In this document: in pieces, positions 16,105-24,349 of the stretch | Numbering within the stretch: position 1 is the first letter of the stretch | How the letters are laid out: each line of letters starts with the position of its first letter | From: Mycolicibacterium septicum DSM 44393 | Lineage (GTDB): Bacteria > Actinomycetota > Actinomycetes > Mycobacteriales > Mycobacteriaceae | Direction: 5' to 3' | Assembly (NCBI RefSeq): GCF_000455325.1 | Contig: NZ_HG322952.1 | Coordinates: forward strand, 376,901-440,900 | DNA: 64,000 nt | Notes under the pieces: generated by a model | Databases searched by the model: none | The model's input: the letters and a program-made list of their open reading frames with translations, nothing else | Told to the model about the DNA's origin: nothing | Position numbers and translations under genes: made by a program

Positions 16105-17466
16105 ATGACCGAGGGCGCGACGGCAGAGGCTCGACATGTCGAGCACAGCTACCACTTCGATCGGCACACCCCGCAGTATCGCGACCAGTTCGAGCCGATC
16201 ACCTCGGAGATGCTGGGCACCTGCCCGCTGGCCTGGACCGACACCTACGGCGGGCACTGGGTGGCCGCAGGCAGCAGCGAGGTCTTCGAACTCGCCCGCT
16301 GCCCACACATCTCGAATGACAACGACATCGTCGGGGAACGAAAAGGCTATCGGGGCATCAACATTCCGCGCGGCGAGGTGAGCACGCAGTTCCGCGGCGG
16401 CATGTTGGAGATGGATGATCCCGAGCACCGTGCCTACCGGACACCGCTCAACGGCTACCTGTCGCCGGCCGCTGTCGCACGGTGGAAGCCCGTGGTCGAC
16501 GAGCTCGTCAGGGCGTGCCTGGACGAGAAGATCGAAGACGGCAGTATCGATTTCGTCGACGATCTGGCGAACATCGTCCCGGCGGTGCTGACCCTGGGAC
16601 TGCTCGGTGTCCCACTCGCCGAATGGGAGATCTACTGCGAACCCGCGCACGCATCGGTGTACACGCGCGCCGACTCCCCCGACGCCAAACGTGTCTTCGA
16701 CCTGTCGGTGGCCTCCGCGGTCCACATGATGGGCCACGTTGCGGTGATCCGGGAAGAACCGCGTCCGGGATTGATCGACGCCATGGTCCGGATGCGCGTC
16801 GATGGCGAGCCGGCACCCGATTCCGAGATCCTGGGCATGCTCATGCTCCTGATCGGCGGGGGTTTCGACACCACCACGGCACTGACCGCGCATTCGCTCG
16901 AGTGGCTCTCCCTGCACCCCGATCAACGTCAGCGGTTGAGCCAGGACCGGGCTTCCCTCCTCGACTCGGCGACCGAGGAGTTCCTGCGCTTCTTCACCCC
17001 GGCCCCCGGGGACGGCCGCACGATCTCCGAGGACATCGAGGTCGACGGTGTGCCACTCAAAGAGGGTGAGCGGCTGTGGTTGTCGTGGGCGATGGCCAAC
17101 CGCGACCCACGGGTCTTCGAGAACCCGAACGAGCTGATGATGGACCGAACGGGTAACCGCCACTTCAGTTTCGGTCTGGGCGTACATCGGTGTATCGGCT
17201 CGAATGTGGCGCGCACGGTGTTCAAGTCGATGCTGACCGGGGTGCTCGACCGCATGCCGGATTACCGGTGCGATTCCCACGGCACCGTGCACTACGAGAC
17301 CATCGGCGTCATTCAAGGCATGCAGCACCTGCCCGCGACATTCACACCGGGCCGCCGGACCGGTGCGGGTCTGGCCGAGACACTGGAGAAACTGCAACGG
17401 ATCTGCGACGAGCAGCAGCTGGCCGCGCCGATCACCGTGCACAAGGCGACCGCGGTCATCGACTGA
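16105..17466 (+). CDS. Cytochrome P450 monooxygenase
   Basis: 453 residues from ATG 16105; a TTG four codons earlier is less likely. The heme loop is FGLGVHRCIGSNVAR with the axial Cys. The I-helix reads LLIGGGFDTTTALT, where the usual acid-alcohol pair is replaced by D-T. The K-helix ExxR is in EEFLRF, and the PERF-like region is ANRDPRVFENPNEL. It is a soluble bacterial class I P450 needing ferredoxin and reductase; neither is adjacent. It starts 78 bases after the SnoaL-like gene and a small exported protein follows at once. The substrate cannot be deduced. Confidence 0.93.
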   Translation: MTEGATAEARHVEHSYHFDRHTPQYRDQFEPITSEMLGTCPLAWTDTYGGHWVAAGSSEVFELARCPHISNDNDIVGERKGYRGINIPRGEVSTQFRGGMLEMDDPEHRAYRTPLNGYLSPAAVARWKPVVDELVRACLDEKIEDGSIDFVDDLANIVPAVLTLGLLGVPLAEWEIYCEPAHASVYTRADSPDAKRVFDLSVASAVHMMGHVAVIREEPRPGLIDAMVRMRVDGEPAPDSEILGMLMLLIGGGFDTTTALTAHSLEWLSLHPDQRQRLSQDRASLLDSATEEFLRFFTPAPGDGRTISEDIEVDGVPLKEGERLWLSWAMANRDPRVFENPNELMMDRTGNRHFSFGLGVHRCIGSNVARTVFKSMLTGVLDRMPDYRCDSHGTVHYETIGVIQGMQHLPATFTPGRRTGAGLAETLEKLQRICDEQQLAAPITVHKATAVID

Positions 17467-17477
17467 AAGTGAATGAC

Positions 17478-17801
17478 ATGAAAGCCCTGATCACTACCCG
17501 AAACCTGATAGTCACAGCCTGCTCCGCGGTCGCGATGGTGGTGGCGACGACTACCCTCGCCGCCCTGCCCGCTCCGTCTACCGCGCTGGCGGCCTGCCCG
17601 AACGGCGAGGACAACGACACCTACACCCAGAATTGTGTCCCCTATCTGGTGCCGAACTCACCGAGCGGCAACAGCCTGTGCCCGCCCGGGGTGAGCGGTA
17701 CCGAATGCGGTTCGGCAGAGGTCCAGACGACCCCCACCGCCCCGGTCGCACCGACCGGCCCCGAGCAGGAGCTCGAAGACGTGAGCACGCCGGACTTCTG
17801 A
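17478..17801 (+). CDS. Small secreted protein
   Basis: 107 residues from ATG 17478 (MKALITTRNLIV); a GTG three codons earlier is also possible. A clear signal peptide (about 1-38, LIVTACSAVAMVVATTTLAALPAPSTALA) is followed by a short mature part with four Cys (AACPNGEDNDTYTQNC, SLCPPGVSGTECG) and a Thr/Pro-rich tail. It resembles mycobacterial small exported proteins with two disulfides. It begins 11 bases after the P450 stop, so it is probably co-transcribed. Role unknown. Confidence 0.7.
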   Translation: MKALITTRNLIVTACSAVAMVVATTTLAALPAPSTALAACPNGEDNDTYTQNCVPYLVPNSPSGNSLCPPGVSGTECGSAEVQTTPTAPVAPTGPEQELEDVSTPDF

Positions 17802-17814
17802 TGGCGCGGCGACC

Positions 17815-18105
17815 ATGACGACCGGATCCCACGGCGAGGTCCAGCTCGAAAATGACTGGTTCCGCGTCACTCAGTGGACGATCGACCCCGGCGGTGCGAT
17901 ACCGATGCACCGGCACGATCACGAGTACGTGGTTGTCCCGCTGGTCACCGACACCATGCATGTCGTCACTGCCGACGGTACCGAGATCGTCTCGGAACTC
18001 GTTGCCGGCCAGAGCTATTCACGCCCAGCTGGTTCCGAACACACCGTCGAGAATCGCGGTGACCTCAACCCGATCGTCTTCGTCGAAGTGGAGCGACTCG
18101 CCTAG
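17815..18105 (+). CDS. Small cupin-domain protein
   Basis: 96 residues forming a single cupin barrel. Motif 1 is PGGAIPMHRHDHEYVVVPL, with two His and one Glu as metal ligands; motif 2 is SYSRPAGSEHTVENRG with the last His. Small mononuclear cupins of this kind act as dioxygenases, isomerases or sensors. It starts 13 bases after the secreted protein and probably ends the P450 transcription unit. The substrate is not deducible. Confidence 0.82.
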   Translation: MTTGSHGEVQLENDWFRVTQWTIDPGGAIPMHRHDHEYVVVPLVTDTMHVVTADGTEIVSELVAGQSYSRPAGSEHTVENRGDLNPIVFVEVERLA

Positions 18106-18198
18106 CCGCAGCCCCGGCGCCTCGAGCCACACACCGGTGGCCGATGTGACGCGCGCATCACCGCCCGGAGTGCGTTTCAGGGCTCTGACGGGCGGTTT

Positions 18199-18215
18199 TC
18201 CCCCGAATCGGGGGA
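18199..18215. promoter_or_regulatory. 17-base palindrome upstream of the DyP operon
   Basis: The sequence TCCCCCGAATCGGGGGA is a perfect inverted repeat of eight bases around one central A. It lies 35 bases before the start of the first operon gene. As RNA it could form a short GC hairpin, so it may instead terminate the upstream cupin transcript. The lack of a following U-tract and its position close to the start favour an operator. Inferred. Confidence 0.5.
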
Positions 18216-18250
18216 CGACGGGAGGCCGCCGCGCCCATAATCTCGTTGCC

Positions 18251-18814
18251 ATGGCGCACAACGGAAACAACGATTGGACCCAGCCCGCAGCTCTCGCCAT
18301 TCCCAAGGAGGGCTATTTCGAACTGACCCGGGGGCGATACGGCCCGGTCTTTCCCCGCACCCCCGCGTGCTACGGCTTCAACATCATCGCCAAGGTGAAG
18401 GAGGGCCGCGAGGAGGCCATCCGGGCCTACGGCAAGCAGCTCGAGGCGGCGGTCGCCGCGCAACCCGACGTGCTCGCCCCGCTGAAGCTGCACTACCTGC
18501 GCTGGCAGCTGTTCGACGTCGGCTCCGGGCTGCACTTCCAGTACCAGGGCATCTTCGACACCGACTTCGACAAGTACACCGAGGACGCCGTCAAACTGTT
18601 CAGCTCGACGGGCATCACCACGGCCTTCGTCAACCTTGAGGGCTTCCCGGAGGACTGGAAGACCAACCCCGAAGCGTTCATCATGTTCGTCCGCGACCAC
18701 CAGGTGCCCAGCTTCCTGGAGTATGGCGAGTACCCGTACGTGACATCCGAGGAGGTCAAGAAGGCGTTGCGGCTCAAAGCCGCGTTCTCCGACATGTTGG
18801 ACCAAATGCAATGA
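18251..18814 (+). CDS. Hypothetical protein, first gene of the DyP peroxidase operon
   Basis: 187 residues from ATG 18251. No signal peptide or membrane helix. The central region (YGFNIIAKVKEGREEAIRAYGKQLEAAV, then LHYLRWQLFDVG, LHFQYQGIFDTDFDKYTEDAVKLF) looks like a ferredoxin-like alpha/beta repeat of the dimeric alpha-beta barrel type, the superfamily that also includes DyP peroxidases and chlorite dismutases. No name can be given. Its stop overlaps the peroxidase start (ATGA), so the two are translationally coupled and probably act together, for example as accessory and enzyme. Fold call moderate, function unknown. Confidence 0.7.
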   Translation: MAHNGNNDWTQPAALAIPKEGYFELTRGRYGPVFPRTPACYGFNIIAKVKEGREEAIRAYGKQLEAAVAAQPDVLAPLKLHYLRWQLFDVGSGLHFQYQGIFDTDFDKYTEDAVKLFSSTGITTAFVNLEGFPEDWKTNPEAFIMFVRDHQVPSFLEYGEYPYVTSEEVKKALRLKAAFSDMLDQMQ

Positions 18815-20148
18815 CGGACCTCGAATTCGACGATATCCAGCACATCATGCTGACCGGGACGCCCCACCTGACCGGCCGGTACGAGTTCCTGTCCTTCGAT
18901 ACCCCCGAGGCCGGCCGAGCCTGGCTGGCCGAGATGGTCCCACTCGTGCAGTCGGCCACCGACGTCCGCGAGACGGTGAACGTCTTCAAGCGTTGGGTCA
19001 ACCTGGCCTTCACCTGGAACGGGTTGCGCGCATTGGGAGTTGACGAGGACACACTGGCGTCGTTCCCGGATGAGTTCCGGGAGGGTATGGCGTCACGCGC
19101 CGACATCCTCGGGGACACCGGCGCGGCCGCACCCGAACACTGGGTGGGCGGGCTCGCGGGTGACGATCTGCACGCGATGGTCATCTTGTTCGCCCGGGAC
19201 GAGGAGGAACGCCTCCGGTGCGTCGGCGAACACGACGCACTGCTGGCCCGATGCCCCGGGGTGCGGTCGATTTCGCATCTGGATCTGGCCGCCACCGCCC
19301 CGTTCGAGTACGACCACGATCACTTCGGGTACCGCGATCCGATATCTCAGCCGCAGATGAAGGGTTCCGGCGAGGAGCTGATACCCGGTTCGGGTGGGGC
19401 GCTCGCTCCGGGTGAGTTCCTCCTCGGCTATCCGGACGAGGACGGACTGGTGTCGAACCAGCCCACACCCGAGGTGCTTTCGCGCAACGGCAGCTACATG
19501 GCCTACCGCAGGTTGGAGGAGCATGTCGGGACCTTCCGCGACTACCTGAAGCAGAATGCCGAGGGCGCCGAGGGCGAGGAACTACTCGCCGCCAAGTTCA
19601 TGGGACGCTGGCGCAGCGGTGCACCGTTGGTGCTGGCACCCGAACACGACGATCCGGAACTGGGCGCGGATCCGATGCGCAACAACGATTTCGACTACGG
19701 CCAGATGGATCCGCACGGCTACGCCTGTCCGCTGGGCTCCCACGCCCGCAGGCTGAACCCACGCGACACCGAACCGAACCCGAATCGGCGCAGGATGATC
19801 CGGCGCAGCGGCACCTACGGGCCTGCGCTGCCCGAAGGAGTCCCCGACGACGGGATCGAACGCGGTGTCGGGATGTTCCTGATCTGCGCCAGCCTGGTCC
19901 GTCAGTTCGAGTTCGCCCAGAACGTCTGGATCAACGACAAGTCCTTCAAGGATCTCGGCAACGACCACGACCCGATCTGCGGCACCCAGGACGGCACGCT
20001 GGACTTCAAGATTCCGAAGCGGCCGATCCGCAAAGTACACAAGGGATTACCCGCGTTCACCACGCTGCGCGGCGGGGCGTACTTCTTCCTGCCCGGCCTC
20101 AACGCGCTGCGTTACCTCAAGACCATTGGAACAAAGGAGGCAGCATGA
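18811..20148 (+). CDS. DyP-type heme peroxidase
   Basis: 445 residues. DyP enzymes use heme and H2O2 to oxidise dyes, phenolics or other bulky substrates. The usual GxxDG motif appears as GYRDPISQP (residues 173-181), retaining the catalytic Asp176 but replacing the final Gly with Pro. GEFLLGYPDEDG follows. The proximal heme His is in CPLGSHARRLNPRDT (His311), and the distal Arg lies in RRRMIRRSGTYGP. No signal peptide, so it is cytosolic or packaged, possibly in an encapsulin, though none is nearby. Coupled at both ends to unknown genes by ATGA overlaps. Confidence 0.88.
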   Translation: MTDLEFDDIQHIMLTGTPHLTGRYEFLSFDTPEAGRAWLAEMVPLVQSATDVRETVNVFKRWVNLAFTWNGLRALGVDEDTLASFPDEFREGMASRADILGDTGAAAPEHWVGGLAGDDLHAMVILFARDEEERLRCVGEHDALLARCPGVRSISHLDLAATAPFEYDHDHFGYRDPISQPQMKGSGEELIPGSGGALAPGEFLLGYPDEDGLVSNQPTPEVLSRNGSYMAYRRLEEHVGTFRDYLKQNAEGAEGEELLAAKFMGRWRSGAPLVLAPEHDDPELGADPMRNNDFDYGQMDPHGYACPLGSHARRLNPRDTEPNPNRRRMIRRSGTYGPALPEGVPDDGIERGVGMFLICASLVRQFEFAQNVWINDKSFKDLGNDHDPICGTQDGTLDFKIPKRPIRKVHKGLPAFTTLRGGAYFFLPGLNALRYLKTIGTKEAA

Positions 20149-21152
20149 GCTCATACGCTCGCACCTACAACCAGGCCCACATCGCCCGGCCGCGCAACGG
20201 AAAGCGACGCGTCAGCATCTACTGGTCGTGGAGCTACCCGTGGGAGGTCCAGCGCGACCCGGCGGAGCTGTACAACCGGTTCTCCACCGTCACCGAGGTG
20301 CGCCTGGCCACCTGGCCTGCCTACGAGACGCCCGAGTACAGCCCCAAGGAGTTCCTGCAGGGCATCGACGGAACGCTGGAACTGTTCCACCGCTCGTCAC
20401 TGGCATTCCAGGACGTCGCCGGCGAGGCCACCGGGCATCCGGTGGCGGTGTTCCAGCGGGTCGATCAGGCCGGGTACCGGTTGCCGATCGATGAACGCAT
20501 CCTCGACGACACCGACACCCTGATGATCTTCGGCCTCGACCACCTGCTCGGCGACGAGGCCGCCACGGAAGACGAGATCGCCGCGATCCAGCAGTGGTTG
20601 AAGCGCGAGGGCACCTGCCTGATGCTGGCACCACATCACGACGTCGGGTTCACTGACGACAAGGAACAGCAGCAGATGGAGTACCTGCACCACGGTGACC
20701 CGCTGACCCCGCGGATCCAGCGCTTCAGCGGCTACGCCCGATCGCTGCTGACCGGACTGAACATCCCGGTGCACAACACCTGGGGCCTGCGCCCGGCCAC
20801 GGTCGAGGGCACCAGGCAGATTGTGCCGCTCACCCGATTCCACGATCTGGATTCCGCAGGCCTGCTGAAGGACGTCACGACGCTGGCCCTGCATCCGCAC
20901 CTGCCGCACTATGAGCTGACCGCGCCCGAGGGGCCGGATCTCAGGGTGCTGGGCCGCCAGTTGATCGACCAGACCCGGCCGCATCCGTTCACGTTGGCGG
21001 GCAACACCGAGTTCAACGCGTTGATCCACATGCCGCCGTCCGGTGACCGCGCCGGCGACATCGTGCTGGTCGACTCCACCCACTTCACGACGCTGTTCGG
21101 CGCCAGTGACAGCCTGAAGTCCTTCTGGCGCAACCTGGTCACGATGGCTTGA
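20145..21152 (+). CDS. Hypothetical protein, third gene of the DyP peroxidase operon
   Basis: 335 residues, soluble. Features include VSIYWSWSYPWEVQRDP, TLMIFGLDHLLGDEAATEDEIAAIQQWLKREGTCLMLAPHHDVGF, and a late hydrophobic core IVLVDSTHFTTLFG. The middle part, with a strand ending IFGLDH, a long helix, then LMLAPHHDVG, looks like an alpha/beta or glutamine-amidotransferase-like layout, but no catalytic Cys triad is visible. I do not recognise the family. Both ends are translationally coupled (ATGA before, TGATG after), so it must belong to the peroxidase and transporter pathway. Confidence 0.75.
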   Translation: MSSYARTYNQAHIARPRNGKRRVSIYWSWSYPWEVQRDPAELYNRFSTVTEVRLATWPAYETPEYSPKEFLQGIDGTLELFHRSSLAFQDVAGEATGHPVAVFQRVDQAGYRLPIDERILDDTDTLMIFGLDHLLGDEAATEDEIAAIQQWLKREGTCLMLAPHHDVGFTDDKEQQQMEYLHHGDPLTPRIQRFSGYARSLLTGLNIPVHNTWGLRPATVEGTRQIVPLTRFHDLDSAGLLKDVTTLALHPHLPHYELTAPEGPDLRVLGRQLIDQTRPHPFTLAGNTEFNALIHMPPSGDRAGDIVLVDSTHFTTLFGASDSLKSFWRNLVTMA

Positions 21153-21994
21153 TGGGGGCCGGCATGAACGATCTCCTGCTGCAGGGTTCGAATATCGCCG
21201 TCGTCTTCTTCGTCGTATCGAGCACCCTGGCGGTCGGACTGGGCTTGACCGTCGGCCAGATTCTGGCCCCGCTCAAGAACATCCGTGTGGTGGCACTGTC
21301 CCTGGCGGCCAACTTCGTGCTGGCCCCACTGGCCGCGTTCGGGCTGTGGCGGGTGTTCGACCTGGACGACCCGCTCGGGATCGGGCTGCTGTTGTGCGGG
21401 CTCGCGGCCGGCGCACCGTTCCTGATCAAGCTCGCCGAGTTCGCGAAGGCCGACATGGCCTTCGCGGTGGGCCTGATGGTGCTGTTGATGGTGGTAACGG
21501 TGGGATATGTGCCGCTGATCCTGCCGATCTTCGTCTCGGGCACCGCGGTCAACCCCGCCCAGATCGCGATGTCCCTCGTGGTGCTGATGCTCATCCCGCT
21601 GGCCGCGGGCCTGCTGCTGCGGGCCCGCGGACCCGGCGTCGCCGCCCGGCTCCAGCCCGTGATCGCGAAGGTCTCCACCGTCAGCATGATCCTGGTGATC
21701 GCGTTCACGATTGCCGCCCATTTCAACAGCGTGCTATCGGTTTTCGGCACGTTCGGCATCCTGGCGGCCGTGATCTACACAGTGATCTGCGCCGGAATCG
21801 GTTGGCTCATGGGCGGTCCCGGGACACGGGAAGTGCTGGCGCTGGGGACCGCTCAGCGCAACGCCGCAGCGGCGTTCGTGGTCGCAGGCCAGAACTTCGA
21901 CGATCCCAAGGTGGTCGTGATGATCACCGTCGTGCTGATCGCCGAGTTTCTGATGCTGTTGCCGTTCGCGCGGCGGCTCGCGCGGACTCGCTGA
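21152..21994 (+). CDS. BASS/SBF-family (bile acid:Na+ symporter-like) transporter
   Basis: 280 residues from ATG 21152; an ATG at 21164 is also possible. About nine to ten membrane helices are visible (SNIAVVFFVVSSTLAVGLGLTVGQIL, VLALGTAQRNAAAAFVVAGQNFDDPKVVVMI and others). The phrase GTAQRNAAAAFVVAGQNF matches the family's conserved discontinuous helix. Relatives move organic anions with sodium. As last gene of the DyP operon it could import the peroxidase substrate or export its product. Its last 71 bases overlap the end of the converging LuxR gene. Confidence 0.82.
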   Translation: MGAGMNDLLLQGSNIAVVFFVVSSTLAVGLGLTVGQILAPLKNIRVVALSLAANFVLAPLAAFGLWRVFDLDDPLGIGLLLCGLAAGAPFLIKLAEFAKADMAFAVGLMVLLMVVTVGYVPLILPIFVSGTAVNPAQIAMSLVVLMLIPLAAGLLLRARGPGVAARLQPVIAKVSTVSMILVIAFTIAAHFNSVLSVFGTFGILAAVIYTVICAGIGWLMGGPGTREVLALGTAQRNAAAAFVVAGQNFDDPKVVVMITVVLIAEFLMLLPFARRLARTR

Positions 21995-24188
21995 GCAGCC
22001 CCAGCCGGTCGGCTTCGGCCACCGCCGCGGCGCGCGAGGAAACGGCGAGCTTTCGGTAAATCGACGTGGCCTGGCTCTTCACGGTTTCCCGGCCCAGGAT
22101 CAGCTCGTCGGCAATGCGCTGCAGAGACAGATGGGTGGCCAGGTAGGGCAACAGCCGCAGCTCCGCCGTCGTCAGCGACGACCGTGCACCGCGGGCCGTA
22201 CGGGCTGCCGACAGGGTTCGGATCCGGTCCAGCCATTGCCCGACGCCGACGGCCTCGGTTTCACGCCGGTGGGCGCGTTGCGCCTCGGCCAGGTGCCGGT
22301 CGCACAGTTCGGTGTCGTCGATCTCGACTGCGGCACCGGCGACCAGCACGTGCGCCATCAACGCGGTGCGGGCGGACAGATCGCCCAGCCGGTCGACGAG
22401 CCGCTCGGTCGCGCTGACGGCCGAGCGCGCTCCGGCCACATCGCCACGCCGGGCCCGGACCAGCGCATCGACGGCGTAGACCACCACCATCGGGACCATG
22501 TCGGACAAGTCCCGTGAGTCGACGATCGAGCGCGCCGACGCGGTGTGCTCGACGGCGGCCGACAGGTCACCGTCGAGCAGGTCCAGTGCGGCGAGATGTG
22601 CCAGCGCGGCAGCCTGGAATCCGGGCAGGTCTTCGGTCACCGGCAGCGCGGATTCCAGGGTGGCCCGCGCCTGCGCGGCTTCGCCGAGCATGGACAGCGC
22701 GGTGCCCTTCATGGTGGTGGCCGCGCCCCACCACGGATTCACCAGGTGATCGCCTGCGCTACAAACTGTTTCGGCATGGCGGATGACCTCCCCCACGCCC
22801 CCGACACCGATCAGTGAACCGATCAGCGCCGCAGCCACCTCGACCGAGGGCGTGCCGTCGGAAAGCGGTTCACCGGTGTCCGCCGCGCTCGCGGTCAGCA
22901 ATGACCGCTGGATCAACTCGGCATCGCCGTTCATCACACCCAGCCACGCCCGCGCGATCGCCGCGTCGGGGTAATCGGTGAAGGTCTGCTCGTCGATCAG
23001 GCTGAGCCGCCGGGCCAGCACACCGACACGGCCGTCGAAACCCAACCGGACGGCGTCCATGCCCACCAGCGCGGCCGCCTGGGCTCGGTCGTCGGCGGCC
23101 AGCGCCTGGGTCAACGCGCCGTCGACGTCGCCGGCCTGGGCCAGCCGATCCGCCGCCCTCGCCGCCAGCTCCCGAAACCGGTCCGGGTCACGGTCGCGCA
23201 ATCGGGCGCGCAACAGGTCACCGAACAGCTGGTGATAGCGGTACCAGACACCTTGGGCGTCAAGGGAAACCAGAAACATGTTGCCCGAGTGGGTGATCGC
23301 GTCGAGCATCGCAGCCGAATCGGTACGTCCGAGCAGCGCGTCGAGCTCGTCGGCGCAAAAGCGGTCCAGGACCGCTGATTCCGTCAGAAACGTGACGGTG
23401 TCGGGTTCGAGCTGACTGAGTACCTCTTCGACCAGATAGTCGGCCACCAGCCGGTGCCTGCCGGTCACGGCCTCAGCGGGTGCGCCGTCGCGCAGCGCCA
23501 ACGCGGCCATGACCACGCCGGCCGCCCAGCCCTCACATTTGTCGAGAACGCGTGCGATCGTGGCCTTGTCCATGCCGGCGCCGAGGGCCGCGAATGCGGC
23601 TGCGCCTTCGGATCCGGACAGCTTCAGCTCCGGAATTCCGATCTCGACGACATAGCCCTGCAGTCGGCGTCGCGCCAGGTCGAGCGTGGGCATCTGCCGG
23701 CCGATCAGCGCCAGCGTCGTCGAGTTCGGAGCCAGGTCCACCACTGCGCGCAGGGTGTCGACGGCTGCACTCGCCGACAACTCGTGAACGTCGTCGAGCA
23801 CCAGGACGACGGGCCCGCAGCTCTCGAGGGCCCGGACGAATGCCGACACCAGTTGGGTTTCGGCGCGGCCGGCGCCCTGCAGGTAGTTCAGCACCGCCGG
23901 GTCGATGGGCTTGATCTGGTTCAGCGCCGTGGCGAGATGCAGCAGCAGATGCGCGGGGTCGTTGTCGAGGTTGTCCAGCCGCGCCCAGGCGAACGGGCGT
24001 TCGTCGGCGTCGTCCCATTGCCCGACCGCGGTGGTCTTGCCGTATCCCGCGGGCGCGGCGATCACCACCAGACCGGTGCGATCCTGCAGTACACGGGCGA
24101 TTCCGGGGCGGGGAACACCGGCGCGCGCGGTGGCCGGCCGTCCGACGGTCACCACCGGAATGTGCGCCGGCCAGGATCCTGCTCCCAC
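21924..24188 (-). CDS. LuxR-family ATP-dependent regulator (MalT/LAL-like)
   Basis: 754 residues. The N-terminal STAND ATPase has Walker A APAGYGKTTAVGQWDD (about residue 44) and Walker B VVLVLDDVHEL. Residues about 330-640 are helical and repeat-rich, like the TPR sensor of MalT. The C-terminus (about 670-735) is a LuxR helix-turn-helix: LTTAELRLLPYLATHLSLQRIADELILGRETVKSQATSIYRKLAVSSRAAAV. Such proteins oligomerise on ATP and inducer binding and activate catabolic or secondary-metabolism genes. It converges on the DyP operon with a 71-base overlap, so it may control that operon, though this is only positional inference. Confidence 0.9.
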   Translation of the reverse strand: MGAGSWPAHIPVVTVGRPATARAGVPRPGIARVLQDRTGLVVIAAPAGYGKTTAVGQWDDADERPFAWARLDNLDNDPAHLLLHLATALNQIKPIDPAVLNYLQGAGRAETQLVSAFVRALESCGPVVLVLDDVHELSASAAVDTLRAVVDLAPNSTTLALIGRQMPTLDLARRRLQGYVVEIGIPELKLSGSEGAAAFAALGAGMDKATIARVLDKCEGWAAGVVMAALALRDGAPAEAVTGRHRLVADYLVEEVLSQLEPDTVTFLTESAVLDRFCADELDALLGRTDSAAMLDAITHSGNMFLVSLDAQGVWYRYHQLFGDLLRARLRDRDPDRFRELAARAADRLAQAGDVDGALTQALAADDRAQAAALVGMDAVRLGFDGRVGVLARRLSLIDEQTFTDYPDAAIARAWLGVMNGDAELIQRSLLTASAADTGEPLSDGTPSVEVAAALIGSLIGVGGVGEVIRHAETVCSAGDHLVNPWWGAATTMKGTALSMLGEAAQARATLESALPVTEDLPGFQAAALAHLAALDLLDGDLSAAVEHTASARSIVDSRDLSDMVPMVVVYAVDALVRARRGDVAGARSAVSATERLVDRLGDLSARTALMAHVLVAGAAVEIDDTELCDRHLAEAQRAHRRETEAVGVGQWLDRIRTLSAARTARGARSSLTTAELRLLPYLATHLSLQRIADELILGRETVKSQATSIYRKLAVSSRAAAVAEADRLGLLSESARAAARTATASETRRSARR

Positions 24189-24296
24189 CTACGCATCGTA
24201 GGCGTCGCCCGTCGGGTTCAACCCTGACGCCGCGTGAGAGGTCCGCGACCATCTTTGCGCCCTTGCCGGCGATGAGCGTCTGGCTGCATGGTCGAT

Positions 24297-24327
24297 TTCA
24301 ATCATGCTCTGGTTCAGAATGATTGAA
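24297..24327. promoter_or_regulatory. Inverted repeat between DUF222/HNH and LuxR genes
   Basis: TTCAATCAT at 24297-24305 and ATGATTGAA at 24319-24327 form a perfect 9-base inverted repeat with a 13-base spacer. It lies 22 bases after the DUF222 stop and about 110 bases before the LuxR gene start, all on the same strand. It could act as a terminator hairpin or as an operator for the LuxR gene. Confidence 0.4.
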
Positions 24328-24349
24328 GCCGGTGAATCCGGGAGGGGTT

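Noticed and set aside
15580..17442. 620-codon minus-strand open frame across the SnoaL-like and P450 genes
   Set aside because: Antisense to two genes with clear motifs; the translation is rich in His, Arg and Gly with no fold pattern.
18811..20148. Encapsulin cargo system
   Set aside because: The peroxidase is of the DyP family often packaged in encapsulins, but no encapsulin shell gene or clear C-terminal targeting tail is visible here.
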